DNA from: Paenibacillus sp. GSMTC-2017 | Lineage (GTDB): Bacteria > Bacillota > Bacilli > Paenibacillales > Paenibacillaceae | Length of the DNA stretch: 64,000 nucleotides | Reading direction: 5' to 3' | Assembly (NCBI RefSeq): GCF_016019935.1 | Contig: NZ_JAECMT010000001.1 | Coordinates: 682,022 to 746,021, forward strand | In this document: positions 34,100 through 42,848 of the stretch, piece by piece | How positions within the stretch are numbered: position 1 is the first letter of the stretch | Layout: each line of letters begins with the position of its first letter | Position numbers and translations under genes: made by a program | Notes under the pieces: model-generated | Told to the model about the DNA's origin: nothing | What the model saw: the letters and a program-made list of their open reading frames with translations, nothing else | Database searches by the model: none

Positions 34100-34621
34100 T
34101 TAATCAAAAAACGGTGCGTACTGGGGATATTTCGCCTTAAGATCTGCTATTTGCTGATCAATTCCCGCAATCTGTTTTTCATATTTAGCAAGCTCTTCAC
34201 TATCTGTTGTTTTTGATTGACCTTCAACAGCTACAATGCGATCAAAAATTAGTTTATTCATTTTGAAATCGTATTCTTCTTGATACTCTACATGATCATC
34301 TAGAAGTTTTAACATTTCTTCTGGCAACTTTTCCTCTGGCACTTCTTCTACGGGTGCTTCTTCTATCGATTTCAACATGATTGTTCCCTCAACGAATTCA
34401 ACTTCCTTACCAAGTAATTGTGCAAATTCTTTTAACGGGAGATACGACGAACCATTGTATGCTAACGGAGAATTTTTTAACTCAATCGATTTGCCATCAA
34501 GTTCAACTTTATAATCTGATCTAACGGATGCTGTCACTTTTTCTATAATTGTATTTGCCATGGCAGTGCCTGCTGTAGCGAATATTGCCCCTGCGATAAA
34601 AGCTACTATAATCTTTTTCAT
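34100..34621 (-). CDS. Secreted stalk-domain protein
   Basis: Protein of 173 residues. Signal sequence (KKIIVAFIAGAIFATAGTAMA) is followed by a stalk domain of the copper-amine-oxidase-N type (SVRSDYKVELDGKSIELKNSPLAYNGSSYLPLKEFAQLLGKEVEF) and a C-terminal coiled-coil-like segment rich in Glu/Lys (PVEEVPEEKLPEEMLKLLDDHVEYQEEYDFKMNKL...KYEKQIAGIDQQIADLKAKYP). GAGGTG eight bases upstream supports the ATG at 34621. Paralogous in its stalk part to the protein at 5644-6222. Probably a surface protein. Confidence 0.78.
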   Translation of the reverse strand: MKKIIVAFIAGAIFATAGTAMANTIIEKVTASVRSDYKVELDGKSIELKNSPLAYNGSSYLPLKEFAQLLGKEVEFVEGTIMLKSIEEAPVEEVPEEKLPEEMLKLLDDHVEYQEEYDFKMNKLIFDRIVAVEGQSKTTDSEELAKYEKQIAGIDQQIADLKAKYPQYAPFFD

Positions 34622-34797
34622 CCTGATCACCTCATAATTACTTTTATACTTTAATTATAGAGATGATTTTGAAATATTCCAATATATTCATAAGGATCAG
34701 TGACTAAACAAAATTACAATCTAATTTACCATATTGTATGTTCACTAATAATAAGCTATAGTTCTTTATAACGAACAAATTTCTGGAGGGCTTCCAT

Positions 34798-35460
34798 ATG
34801 TCATTTAAAGAGCTAAAATTGTATTGGTTTTCAGATTTGTATCGCTATGAAGAAACAATGAAAGTAAGTATGTGGAAAGTTTTTTATAGACGATTTATGA
34901 TTGCTGGGTTTCATTATATGTTCTGGGTCAGATTATGTAAGTATCTTAGTCAAAAAGGGAAGTTTATGTTCCCAATATACATGATAAGTATGTTTCTTCT
35001 GCAACGTTATAAATACAAATATGGCATATCTATTTCTCCTGGAACTAAAATAGGTAAAGGTTTCTATATTGGCCACTTCGGAGATATTAATGTAAGTAGC
35101 TTGTCTGAAATCGGGGATAATTGCGTTATTATGCAAGGGGTCACAATTGGTGCAAGTGGTAGAGGTGAAAAACGTGGGGCTCCTATTATTGGGAATTTTG
35201 TCTATATGGGACCGGGGGCAAAAATTATCGGAAAAATAAAGATAGGTAACAATGTAATTATTGGAGCAAATGCTGTTGTAACAAATGATATTCCTGATAA
35301 CGGTGTTGCAGTTGGAATCCCAGCGAAAGTTATTTCATTAAAAGGATCGGATGGTTACATTGGTTTCCCATTCCCCATTGAAACATATATGGAGAAGCTC
35401 GGAATTAAACAAACAAATCATCAGAGTGATAAAATTGTAACCGATAAAGTTTTAACATAG
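34798..35460 (+). CDS. Serine acetyltransferase-like hexapeptide transferase
   Basis: Protein of 220 residues. The C-terminal half (about 85-190) is a left-handed beta-helix of hexapeptide repeats (ISPGTKIGKGFYIGHFGDINVSSLSEIGDNCVIMQGVTIGASGR...PIIGNFVYMGPGAKIIGKIKIGNNVIIGANAVVTNDIPDNGVAVGIPAKVI), with the GHFG and ANAVV signatures of the CysE/ polysaccharide O-acetyltransferase group. The N-terminal half is helical and partly hydrophobic. Acceptor is likely a surface glycan or serine. CTGGAGGGC precedes the ATG. AT-rich like the preceding acyltransferase gene. Confidence 0.85.
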   Translation: MSFKELKLYWFSDLYRYEETMKVSMWKVFYRRFMIAGFHYMFWVRLCKYLSQKGKFMFPIYMISMFLLQRYKYKYGISISPGTKIGKGFYIGHFGDINVSSLSEIGDNCVIMQGVTIGASGRGEKRGAPIIGNFVYMGPGAKIIGKIKIGNNVIIGANAVVTNDIPDNGVAVGIPAKVISLKGSDGYIGFPFPIETYMEKLGIKQTNHQSDKIVTDKVLT

Positions 35461-35473
35461 TACTGTAGAGGTG

Positions 35474-35501
35474 AGGACTTCAAATGAGAAGTCCTTTTTT
35501 T
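35474..35501 (+). terminator. Rho-independent terminator
   Basis: AGGACTTC/GAAGTCCT stem with loop AAATGA, then T7. Confidence 0.85.
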
Positions 35502-35686
35502 ATGGTAAAAGCTCAGACTGACCACTCCGATAATGTTAATCAATTCTTCATTGTAGTAACTTATGTACCCTCTACTCAGAGAAAAAAACTAAGCATTTAG
35601 TGCCGATACTTCCTTGGATAATCCCAACTATCGAGAGAAATATTATTCTTATTCTTGGCAGGTAATTTGTCGCTTAGGGGCTTACC

Positions 35687-36465
35687 GTGGACACTAGGGA
35701 AGATCAAATTTCAATCGCTGCTCTAGGTGGCGTAAATGAAATTGGAAAAAATATGTACTTCGTTCAATATAATGATGACATTATTGTCGTGGATTGTGGA
35801 TCTAAATTTCCAGATGAAAGCTTGCTTGGCATTGACGTGATTATTCCCGATATTACCTTTCTACTCGAAAACCAAAATCTAGTTAGAGGCTTAGTAATTA
35901 CACATGGACACGAAGACCATATTGGCGGTGTTCCTTACATCATTAAACAGATGAACATGCCGATTTATGCAACTCGTCTAACACTTGGTCTAGAAAGCTA
36001 AAAGAGCACGGGTTACTTGATCACGCAGAGCTTCATGAAATTGAATCGAGCTCTGAATTTATGCTCGGCTCTGTGAAGTTAAGCTTCTTTCGTACAAATC
36101 ACAGCATACCTGATTGCTTAGGTATTGCTTTCGAAACGTCACTAGGAACGGTTGTTCATACCGGAGATTTCAAGTTCGACTTGACACCAGTAAATGAACA
36201 ATATGCAGATATTCATAAAATGGCCGAGATTGGGAAAAGAGGCGTTCTTGCGTTGTTATCGGAGAGCACAAATGCAGAGCGACCCGGTTTTACTCCTTCT
36301 GAACGACTAGTGGGCGAACATATCGAGGAAGCGTTCCAGAAAGCGGACAGCAAAATATTTCTTTCTACTTTTGCTTCAAATAGCCACAGGTTACAGCAAG
36401 TTATCGACGCTGCGAAGAAGACGAACCGCAAATTAATGTTGCTCGGCAGGAGCGCTCCTGCCTAG
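35687..36465 (+). pseudogene. Truncated, frameshifted RNase J paralogue
   Basis: The first part (GTG 35687) gives the RNase J start [29 protein letters not shown] and the metal motif [10 protein letters not shown], but reading stops at 36001 after LTLGLES. Similarity resumes in another frame (KEHGLLDHAELHEIE...HSIPDCLGIA...HTGDFKFD, FASNSHRLQQVID) and breaks off at LLGRS, where an 18-bp perfect palindrome starts. RNase J is about 555 residues; beta-CASP and C-terminal domains are gone. A decayed paralogue is the simplest reading. Confidence 0.85.
36445..36462. repeat. Perfect 18-bp palindrome at the break of an RNase J remnant
   Basis: GGCAGGAGCGCTCCTGCC is self-complementary over its full length and coincides with the point where RNase J similarity ends. 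Confidence 0.85.
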
Positions 36466-36516
36466 TCTACACTTCAATATTCACTTCACTTTCGTATATC
36501 GTAAAATTAAAAAAAG

Positions 36517-36556
36517 CCGCAGTTATGCGACTTTTTGACTGTCACAAAAACTGCGG
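36517..36556 (-). terminator. Rho-independent terminator
   Basis: CCGCAGTT/AACTGCGG stem, followed on the minus strand by CTTTTTTTAA; ends the Gln-rich gene. Confidence 0.75.
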
Positions 36557-36565
36557 GTTATACAC

Positions 36566-36922
36566 TTATTGGTAAGAGTTATTGGAGTAACTGTTTGTTT
36601 GATGTTGGTTGTTGTTAAGAGCTGTTACTGGTACATAGTGTGATTGCGTAGTTTGAGTCGCTTGGTTGCAAAGAGCAGAGATTTGTTGAAGTTGCTGAAT
36701 CGCTGTTTGATGACCTTGTAATGCTGTTTGAATGATTTGAACAGCTTGCTGTTCTTTATGTACCAATTGTTCTAGTGTTCTTGCATTTTGCTGTTCTTGT
36801 TGGAGTAACTGCTGATATTGGGTTGAAGCTTGTTGTGTCTGTTGAATTAACTGTTGGACCAGTTGATCGGCATGGGCAAGTTGCTGATTAGAGTTACTTC
36901 CTTGTTGAAATTGATTGAACAT
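36566..36922 (-). CDS. Gln-rich coiled-coil protein
   Basis: Protein of 118 residues with about 30% Gln. A long helical heptad-like centre (HADQLVQQLIQQTQQASTQYQQLLQQEQQNARTLEQLVHKEQQAVQIIQTALQGHQTAIQQLQQI) is flanked by Asn/Ser-rich ends, giving a coiled coil with low-complexity tails. It lacks signal peptide or membrane span. GGAGG eight bases before the ATG at 36922 fixes the start. Similar Gln-rich small proteins occur in spore-coat or structural roles in spore formers, but no specific function can be claimed. Confidence 0.68.
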   Translation of the reverse strand: MFNQFQQGSNSNQQLAHADQLVQQLIQQTQQASTQYQQLLQQEQQNARTLEQLVHKEQQAVQIIQTALQGHQTAIQQLQQISALCNQATQTTQSHYVPVTALNNNQHQTNSYSNNSYQ

Positions 36923-37215
36923 GTATCTTCCTCCTGATGGTTTAATTAACACCTTCAGTAAAATAACCACATGTCAATGATTTCATTCATCACACCAATT
37001 ATATGTTTTGTCAATTACTCTTCTATAGAAAGTTGATGGGTGATTTTCAATTCCTTCTATGCAACTACATAACGGTGGAAAAATGATTGACCGACATAAG
37101 CTGAAAAATTTGATAAATTAAATTCTACTAAAACAGATACTTAGAAAAAACATCAACAACTCGTCAACAACTATGAAAATTAATGATCTCATCCATAATA
37201 TTTATTTAAAATAAA

Positions 37216-37238
37216 AAACCCTTGATAACCAAGGGTTT
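37216..37238 (-). terminator. Terminator of the tRNA-Val gene
   Basis: AAACCCTTG/CAAGGGTTT with loop GTTAT on the minus strand, followed by TTTTATTTT. Confidence 0.8.
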
Positions 37239-37252
37239 AAAGTGTAAAGTTA

Positions 37253-37328
37253 TGGTGATCTGTAGTGGGCTCGAACCACTGACCCCTACCCTGTCAAGAT
37301 AGTGCTCTCCCAGCTGAGCTAACAGATC
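37253..37328 (-). tRNA. tRNA-Val (anticodon GAC)
   Basis: Folds as a full cloverleaf with acceptor GATCTGT/ACAGATC and encoded CCA. The anticodon loop TTGACAG on stem CTATC/GGTAG reads GAC (Val, codon GTC). The T-arm GGTTCGAGCC is canonical. Followed by its own terminator. Confidence 0.93.
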
Positions 37329-37490
37329 ATCTTTGCGATAGAATATAATATATCAAAAATTCACCCTAGAGTCAATAGTTTGCAAACGTACACAGAAAAA
37401 ATATTTACCTAAAATGGAACACCTTGCAACCTATTGTTTGAACATTGCGTCAATGTATGTGCAGCTGCAAATTATAAACGAGGTGAGCTT

Positions 37491-38450
37491 ATGAAGAAGA
37501 AATCACTATTTATTTTAACTATTATTGCCGTTCTAGTTTTTACACTAGGCCAATCCGTTATGGCATTCTCCGATGTAACTAATCATTCCAATGCGGAGAA
37601 AATAAAATCATTAAAAGAACAGGGCATTATAAGTGGCTTAACCAAAGATGAGTTTAGACCAGAAGATAAACTTACTTATGCTTCTGGCATATCGATGATT
37701 GTAAAAGGTCTTGGTCTCAATATTAACCATATTCGTTTTATTAAAGCACCACTCGCAAGTGATAACCATCCAAACCTGAAAGATGATGCATGGTATTCAC
37801 AAGCCTTTATCGTTGCAGATTTCTACGGCCTAGATATTCCAAAGCTAGTGAAAGCTAATGATCCTATGTCTAAGGAGCAATTCGCTCAACATCTTTTCAA
37901 AGCTATGTCTCATACAGGTGAATATTCTTTCATAGAAATTTTTATTCAACTTAATGATGCTGCAGATGTTAACCCTGATTATCAAGATAGTATCCAAAAG
38001 CTATTAATTAGCAAAATAGCTACTCTTGACAAAAATAACAACTTCCACCCTACTACTGCAATTACACGTGGTGAAGCAGCTGGCTGGCTATATGATGGAA
38101 TCGAGTTCGTTAAGGAACATTCAGTAGTTGAACCTGAACCTAATTCTCCAATCAACGATCTATCTCTATCTGTCGAATCAGTTAATGCCGACATCAAGAA
38201 GGTAACTGTATCTGCTACTTTGCCAAACCCTGGTTATGGCTTACGTATTACTTCTATTGATTTTGTTAACGATAATGCAATCATCAATGTTGAAGCTATT
38301 CTACCTGACCCCGACAAAATGTATCCACAAGTTATGACGACTGTAAAAGTTACAACTTATATTGATGCTAAATTGACACCAGTGTTACCGGAAGGTGCAA
38401 CTAACCAACTATCTGGTGGTTCTGTAAGCAGTGAGGGTATAGTAAAATAA
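37491..38450 (+). CDS. Exported SLH-domain protein with PrcB-like C-terminal domain
   Basis: Protein of 319 residues. Signal sequence (KKKSLFILTIIAVLVFTLGQ, cleavage near VMAFS), then S-layer homology-type repeats: FSDVTNHSNAEKIKSLKEQGIISGLTKDEFRPEDKLTYASGISMIV and a second unit around DAWYSQAFIVADFYGLD and VNPDYQDSIQKLLISKIATLDKNNNFHPTTAITRGEAAGWLY. The C-terminal part (PNPGYGLRITSIDFVNDNAIINVEAILPDPDK) resembles the PrcB C-terminal domain. SLH units bind pyruvylated cell-wall polymer. GAGGTGAG precedes the ATG at 37491. Confidence 0.85.
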   Translation: MKKKSLFILTIIAVLVFTLGQSVMAFSDVTNHSNAEKIKSLKEQGIISGLTKDEFRPEDKLTYASGISMIVKGLGLNINHIRFIKAPLASDNHPNLKDDAWYSQAFIVADFYGLDIPKLVKANDPMSKEQFAQHLFKAMSHTGEYSFIEIFIQLNDAADVNPDYQDSIQKLLISKIATLDKNNNFHPTTAITRGEAAGWLYDGIEFVKEHSVVEPEPNSPINDLSLSVESVNADIKKVTVSATLPNPGYGLRITSIDFVNDNAIINVEAILPDPDKMYPQVMTTVKVTTYIDAKLTPVLPEGATNQLSGGSVSSEGIVK

Positions 38451-38464
38451 CATGTTTACAAACT

Positions 38465-38513
38465 AAAGGGCTGTACGATATCTGATAATAAAACAGATAT
38501 CGTACAGCCCTTT
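38465..38513. terminator. Strong bidirectional terminator
   Basis: AAAGGGCTGTACGATATCTG pairs perfectly over 20 bp with its complement at 38494-38513; T-rich on the plus side, between convergent genes. Confidence 0.9.
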
Positions 38514-38518
38514 CTTTT

Positions 38519-39196
38519 TTAATCATCGGATATTGACCAATTTATAGGAGTTAACCCATTACTTATCAAAAAATCGTTAGCTTGTGAAAACGGCTTGCTC
38601 CCAAAAAATCCTTTACGAGCAGCAAATGGACTTGGATGAGGAGAGGTTATAATTTTGTGCTTATTACTACTAATAAAACTAGCCTTCGTCTGCGCATGTT
38701 TTCCCCATAAAATAAATACGATTGGATTCTCATGTTCGTTCAACAGCTCGATAATCCGATCAGTAAAACGCTCCCAACCTAATCCTTGATGGGAGTTTGG
38801 CTTTCCCTCCTCGACAGTAAGAACAGTGTTTAGAAGTAACACACCTTGACCAGCCCATGACTCTAACGATCCGTGTACAGGTAGAGCGCAGTCGATATCA
38901 TCTACTAACTCTTTAAAAATATTTTTTAATGACGGCGGTTGCTTGATACCCTTCTGTACAGAGAAACTTAAGCCATGGCCTTGGCCAGCACCATGATAAG
39001 GATCTTGACCTAATATAACAACCTTCGTATTTTCAAACGAAGTAATGTTGAGTGCGTTAAATACATCATGGCGTTCAGGATAAACTACCGAAGTTGTATA
39101 TCTTTGTTCTATTTGTTCAAAAAGCTCCTGTATGTACGGCTGGGCCAGTTCTTCCTCAAGTTTTTCTCGCCAATCATTTTGAAAAATGTTGTCCAT
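38519..39196 (-). CDS. ung: Uracil-DNA glycosylase
   Basis: Family 1 UDG of 225 residues that removes uracil from DNA in base-excision repair. The water-activating loop GQDPYHGAGQGHGLSF (catalytic Asp), the uracil-binding LLLNTVLTVEEGKPNSH and the DNA-intercalation loop SPHPSPFAARKGFFGSKPFS are all intact. Length is normal. GGAGG eight bases before the ATG at 39196 excludes the longer upstream frame. Single gene. Confidence 0.96.
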   Translation of the reverse strand: MDNIFQNDWREKLEEELAQPYIQELFEQIEQRYTTSVVYPERHDVFNALNITSFENTKVVILGQDPYHGAGQGHGLSFSVQKGIKQPPSLKNIFKELVDDIDCALPVHGSLESWAGQGVLLLNTVLTVEEGKPNSHQGLGWERFTDRIIELLNEHENPIVFILWGKHAQTKASFISSNKHKIITSPHPSPFAARKGFFGSKPFSQANDFLISNGLTPINWSISDD

Positions 39197-39348
39197 CGTA
39201 ATAACCTCCGTCCCATTTGACTGCCAAATTATATCATGGACGCTCTGCTCATACAAATCTCTAGTTTCTTACTAAAGGACATTCCGAAAAGTAGCATATG
39301 CTTCTGTTATCTAACTGACTTATATTTCGGCTTTAAAATATTCAAGTA

Positions 39349-39705
39349 CTATAAACGTCCCGTAGCAACCTCTTGCAAAACAAAATTAATTTTATCTTTA
39401 ATATCATTCGTATCTCTAGAACAATATTGAAATAAAGGTGAATCCCATTTCTCAGCTTGATCCTCATCTTCACATAACTCTATTAACACAATTCTATATT
39501 GTCCTTTAGGATTGGAAGATGGATACCATCCAAGATCTAATATCCTTTTACGATATTCATTTGAGAATTGTAAAATATCTTCATTTAAATCCCATTCATA
39601 AGGATAGGTATCGTCTATAAAATCCTCAGTTGAGATTTCGAGAAAGTTATTATAGCCCACCGACCAACCTGACGATATTCTAAGGGGAACTAACTTTGGC
39701 TGCAA
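39349..39705 (-). CDS. Hypothetical protein
   Basis: Soluble protein of 118 residues starting QPKLVPLRISSGWSVGYNNFLEI, an acidic centre and a helical end (DTNDIKDKINFVLQEVATG). Segments such as the GWSVGYNNF opening and the WY/PLF motif in WDSPLFQYCSRD look conserved, but I recognise no named family. TTG start at 39705 behind AAAGGTGG. Roughly 150 bases from ung, same strand, no terminator visible between. Confidence 0.55.
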   Translation of the reverse strand: MQPKLVPLRISSGWSVGYNNFLEISTEDFIDDTYPYEWDLNEDILQFSNEYRKRILDLGWYPSSNPKGQYRIVLIELCEDEDQAEKWDSPLFQYCSRDTNDIKDKINFVLQEVATGRL

Positions 39706-39717
39706 AACGAAACCCAC

Positions 39718-39917
39718 CTTTCTTCTAATTGTCTAATAAAAAGCAGACTTTTGAACCAGATTATAGCAAAAAGGCAATCTTAATTCTACAATTTTGCACA
39801 ATATGAAATATGAATTATTAATTAACCGCAACTAACAAATAATCGTGAGTCTAGTTTTCATATATCGTTTGTTCACAAACTTCACCCGCCTACTTCCAAT
39901 AACCAAAACAAACGAAA
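39718..39917. other. AT-rich intergenic region
   Basis: No coding frame, tRNA or repeat is seen between the hypothetical gene and the tRNA operon terminator; very AT-rich sequence only. Confidence 0.5.
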
Positions 39918-39967
39918 AAACCTCCTTCAACTGCATCTAATTAAATCAGATACTGTAAAGGAGGTTT
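39918..39967 (-). terminator. Terminator of the three-tRNA operon
   Basis: AAACCTCCTT/AAGGAGGTTT stem, followed on the minus strand by TTTTTTCGTTTG, 108 bases after tRNA-Leu. Confidence 0.75.
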
Positions 39968-40074
39968 CTTCAACTTCTTGGCGAATCCAATGTTAATTAA
40001 AACAGAGAGGATTCACATTTTGTACAGGGTTATGTACATTTCGAAAACCTTATTCAATAAGAGTTTTCTTCGTA

Positions 40075-40160
40075 TGCCGAGAGCGGGAATCGAACCCGCA
40101 CGGTGGTCACCCACCGCAGGATTTTAAGTCCTGTGCGTCTGCCAGTTCCGCCATCCCGGC
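40075..40160 (-). tRNA. tRNA-Leu (anticodon TAA)
   Basis: 86-nt class II tRNA with long variable arm. Acceptor GCCGGGA pairs with TCTCGGC; anticodon stem CAGGA/TCCTG encloses loop CTTAAAA, reading TAA (Leu, codons TTA/TTG). T-arm GGTTCGATTC. CCA is not encoded. Last of three tRNAs in a minus-strand unit. Confidence 0.93.
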
Positions 40161-40182
40161 ATGAGTTGAGTCTTTAGACAAA

Positions 40183-40259
40183 TGGTGGGCCCTGAGGGAC
40201 TCGAACCCCCGACCAATCGGTTATGAGCCGACCGCTCTAACCAACTGAGCTAAGGGCCC
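40183..40259 (-). tRNA. tRNA with CAT anticodon, probably tRNA-Ile2 (lysidine type)
   Basis: 77 nt including CCA. Acceptor GGGCCCT/AGGGCCC, anticodon loop CTCATAA. The loop reads CAT, which could be elongator Met or Ile with lysidine-modified C34. The GGGCCCTTAGCTCAG opening resembles ileX/Ile2 genes more than elongator Met, so Ile2 is favoured; tilS-dependent modification is inferred. Lies between tRNA-fMet and tRNA-Leu. Confidence 0.75.
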
Positions 40260-40293
40260 TCGAAAACGTATATTTCAACGTATTGATCGAAGT

Positions 40294-40372
<79 letters not shown>

Positions 40373-40467
40373 ACGTTATCCATCTGATTTAAAGCATCAT
40401 TTATTGGCGACATCAATTAATATACTATATATCACTATCTATAGTCAAGCATTTTATACAAATTATT

Positions 40468-40632
40468 TTATGGAAGATATCGAACACCGTATCTACCCTT
40501 TAAAGAGCGGAAAACTTCGACCTCCCTTGGGCATTCATAACCATAGATCCACCAGTCGTTTTCCATACGTTTTACTAAACATCCAGCTTGAAATTTGGTT
40601 TCATACAAGCGCAACCAATATACCCATTTCAT
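40468..40632 (-). CDS. Small aromatic, basic protein
   Basis: Short protein of 54 residues from the ATG at 40632, eight bases after a perfect AGGAGG. Composition is rich in Trp, Tyr and Arg (MKWVYWLRLYETKFQAG...NDWWIYGYECPREVEVFRSLKGRYGVRYLP) and contains two Cys. It runs toward the tRNA operon on the same strand. The codons upstream of the ATG in the same frame lack support. No family recognised; confidence rests on the ribosome-binding site. Confidence 0.5.
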   Translation of the reverse strand: MKWVYWLRLYETKFQAGCLVKRMENDWWIYGYECPREVEVFRSLKGRYGVRYLP

Positions 40633-40768
40633 GAAATGCTCCTCCTGCCATTCTCTTGATGCTTCCATTAGAATACCCAATAATTTGAAATACAAGCATA
40701 CTAGGTTCTTTATCTTCGATATTTTCGGGTATACTATATGAAACAATAGGAAAGAGGAGTTGAATGGA

Positions 40769-41281
40769 ATGCTATATGGAATCGCTATTTTTCCGGATAA
40801 AGAAATTCAAGATGCTGCCAACAGTTGGCGTGTCCGTCACGATCCACACTATTGTAATATTCCAGCTCACTTAACGTTGCGCGATGCAGAAGAATGGGAT
40901 GACTCTACAAGAGAACTTGCGATATTACATCTACAGCACGTCGCATCAGCTTTCAAACCGTTCAGTATACGATTTAATCGAGTATCTACCTTCTTTCCCG
41001 TTAGTAACACGTTGTACCTCGCTCTAGAGGAGCCTCAGACGGTTATTACGCTCAAACAAGCTATTTGTAGTGGCCCTCTTGTTCAACCGCTCTCTAATCA
41101 AGTGTACACGCCACACGTAACGATTGGCCGAGACATGCCAGCAGATGAGTTACATGATCTTTATGGCAATCTACGCATGAGTTCAATTGACTATTCAACA
41201 GTAGTCGACCGCTTCCATCTACTTTATAAAACGGACCAAGGCGGATGGACAGCTCTTCAGTCTTTCCAGTTCAAAGGGTAG
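40769..41281 (+). CDS. yjcG: YjcG-family 2H phosphoesterase-like protein
   Basis: Protein of 170 residues, same length as Bacillus YjcG, a member of the 2'-5' RNA ligase/2H phosphoesterase superfamily. Two HxT/S-x motifs define the fold: PAHLTLRDA (about residue 33) and TPHVTIGRDM (about 115). Family ends match: YGIAIFPDKEIQDAANSWRVRHDPHY and VVDRFHLLYKTDQGGWTALQSF. AGAGGAG nine bases before the ATG at 40769 sets the start. Physiological substrate is unknown. Confidence 0.88.
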   Translation: MLYGIAIFPDKEIQDAANSWRVRHDPHYCNIPAHLTLRDAEEWDDSTRELAILHLQHVASAFKPFSIRFNRVSTFFPVSNTLYLALEEPQTVITLKQAICSGPLVQPLSNQVYTPHVTIGRDMPADELHDLYGNLRMSSIDYSTVVDRFHLLYKTDQGGWTALQSFQFKG

Positions 41282-41288
41282 AACTAAC

Positions 41289-41329
41289 AAAAGCCGCTCG
41301 CATAAGACATTGTCTTATGGGCGGCTTTT
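41289..41329. terminator. Bidirectional rho-independent terminator
   Basis: AAAAGCCGC...GCGGCTTTT, extended by CATAAGACA/GTCTTATG, between convergent yjcG and the solute-binding gene. Confidence 0.85.
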
Positions 41330-41342
41330 CTTAATCCAACAT

Positions 41343-42848
41343 TTAGTTATTGTACGTCATAGGTCTTGGCATAATACCTACTGAACCTTCTGGAATAGGT
41401 TTTTCAAGTATAGCATTACCTCTAGTTTCCCATTCAGCAAGTGCTTCTCGTGCTTCCTTCTTACCAGCTAAAAACTCTTGGAACATTTCATTTCCTACAT
41501 ATTGAGCTTCGCCTGCATTTGGATTTTCACGGAAGATTTTTTCTTCATCAACAGTTGGTGGAAGTGGCTTCAGTAACGTAAAGGCATCAATATTGTAATT
41601 TAGGCCCGCTTGTGGTTTCAAAAACTCTTTACGTGCAACTAGTTCATAGTTACTTCTAGATTTAAGCTTCGCCCATTCTTTACTGTTAGAAAATTTAATG
41701 AATTCCCATGCATCTTTTGCGTTTTGTGCTTTTGTATTAATACCCATAAGTTGGCTTAAGCCAATATTGCTTGCAGCACCAGGATTAGCTGGATCCGTTG
41801 GAACCGTTACAACATCCCAGTCGATTGGTTCAAAATTTTTGATACTGCCCGCATTATCATTTACTCTTTTTATTTCATTTACATAATAAGATTCATTAAC
41901 TACCATAGCTAATTGACCTTTAAGGAATAAGTCACCATAGAAAGGATCATTTCCGCCCTCAGAATTCATTTTCTCATACATCTTAGTCATAAATTCTTGG
42001 TTAGGCACAACTTCTTCCTTGTGGAGATCTCTAACAGTATTCCATACTTGTTCCCATTGATCGCTATTAACTAGCATCTTCTTACCTGCTTCGTCAAATG
42101 TTTTTAGTTGCAAGGAGCGAGCGTAAGTTTGAGAATCTGAGAATGCATCGGAATTCCAACGATTAAAGGAAAAACCAAATTTCCGGTCCGCACCTTCACC
42201 GCTAGCAACTTGACGTGCTTTGTTGAATACATCTTGCCATTGCATCATATCTGTTGGTGGCTCAACACCTAAATCAGCAAATATTTTCTTATTGTAATAA
42301 AGTGCAGCCGACGTGAACGTTGGCGTTAAAGCAAAAATATTGTTGTCTCCTGCCGATTTGATACCATCAATTACAGTCGGTACATAATCAGACAAATCGA
42401 ACTTATCTTGCTTGATCATTGGATCAAGCGGCTGAAGCAAATTATCTTGAGTAAATCGACGAAGCATATTGTAATCCAATACTACAACGTCAACAGGATT
42501 TTGACCTGTCATCATTTCTTTCATCTTCTCATACGGATCGGGCTGCTCTTGCGGCTTATCTGGATTATCTGGTTGTTGGAATCTGTGATCGTCATAACTC
42601 ATAGCGCCAACGATTTCGAATGAAATATTAGGGTTCTGCATCTCGAACATATCTGTATACTGCTGACGGAAGTATGGCTCATTATCAGATCCACCGTAAA
42701 GTACACCGATTCGAAGTACTCTATTTTCTGCATCACTTGTGCCGGAACCACCTGTACAAGCTGATAATAAACCTACTAGTAATGCTAAAGTCAAACTAAC
42801 TTTCGTCCATTTGGAAAAACGTGATCCTGCGTTGCCATTATTTCTCAT
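41343..42848 (-). CDS. Extracellular solute-binding lipoprotein (family 1)
   Basis: Lipoprotein of 501 residues. Signal with lipobox LLSAC (Cys about 31) then CTGGSGT spacer; the mature part is a family 1 (sugar-type) binding fold: RVLRIGVLYGGSDNEPYFRQQY, VDVVVLDYNMLRRF, LYYNKKIFADLGVEPPTDMMQW and the closing DAWEFIKFSNSKEWAK. The usual partners (two MalF/MalG-type permeases) are absent; instead it overlaps by 11 bases the ATPase gene of an FtsX-type ABC operon and is its last gene. GGGGG precedes the ATG. Substrate not deducible. Confidence 0.9.
   Translation of the reverse strand: MRNNGNAGSRFSKWTKVSLTLALLVGLLSACTGGSGTSDAENRVLRIGVLYGGSDNEPYFRQQYTDMFEMQNPNISFEIVGAMSYDDHRFQQPDNPDKPQEQPDPYEKMKEMMTGQNPVDVVVLDYNMLRRFTQDNLLQPLDPMIKQDKFDLSDYVPTVIDGIKSAGDNNIFALTPTFTSAALYYNKKIFADLGVEPPTDMMQWQDVFNKARQVASGEGADRKFGFSFNRWNSDAFSDSQTYARSLQLKTFDEAGKKMLVNSDQWEQVWNTVRDLHKEEVVPNQEFMTKMYEKMNSEGGNDPFYGDLFLKGQLAMVVNESYYVNEIKRVNDNAGSIKNFEPIDWDVVTVPTDPANPGAASNIGLSQLMGINTKAQNAKDAWEFIKFSNSKEWAKLKSRSNYELVARKEFLKPQAGLNYNIDAFTLLKPLPPTVDEEKIFRENPNAGEAQYVGNEMFQEFLAGKKEAREALAEWETRGNAILEKPIPEGSVGIMPRPMTYNN

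Noticed and set aside
37080..37200. AT-rich direct-repeat-like words between the Gln-rich gene and tRNA-Val
   Set aside because: Only short A/T runs; no regular spacing as in a CRISPR array or origin.
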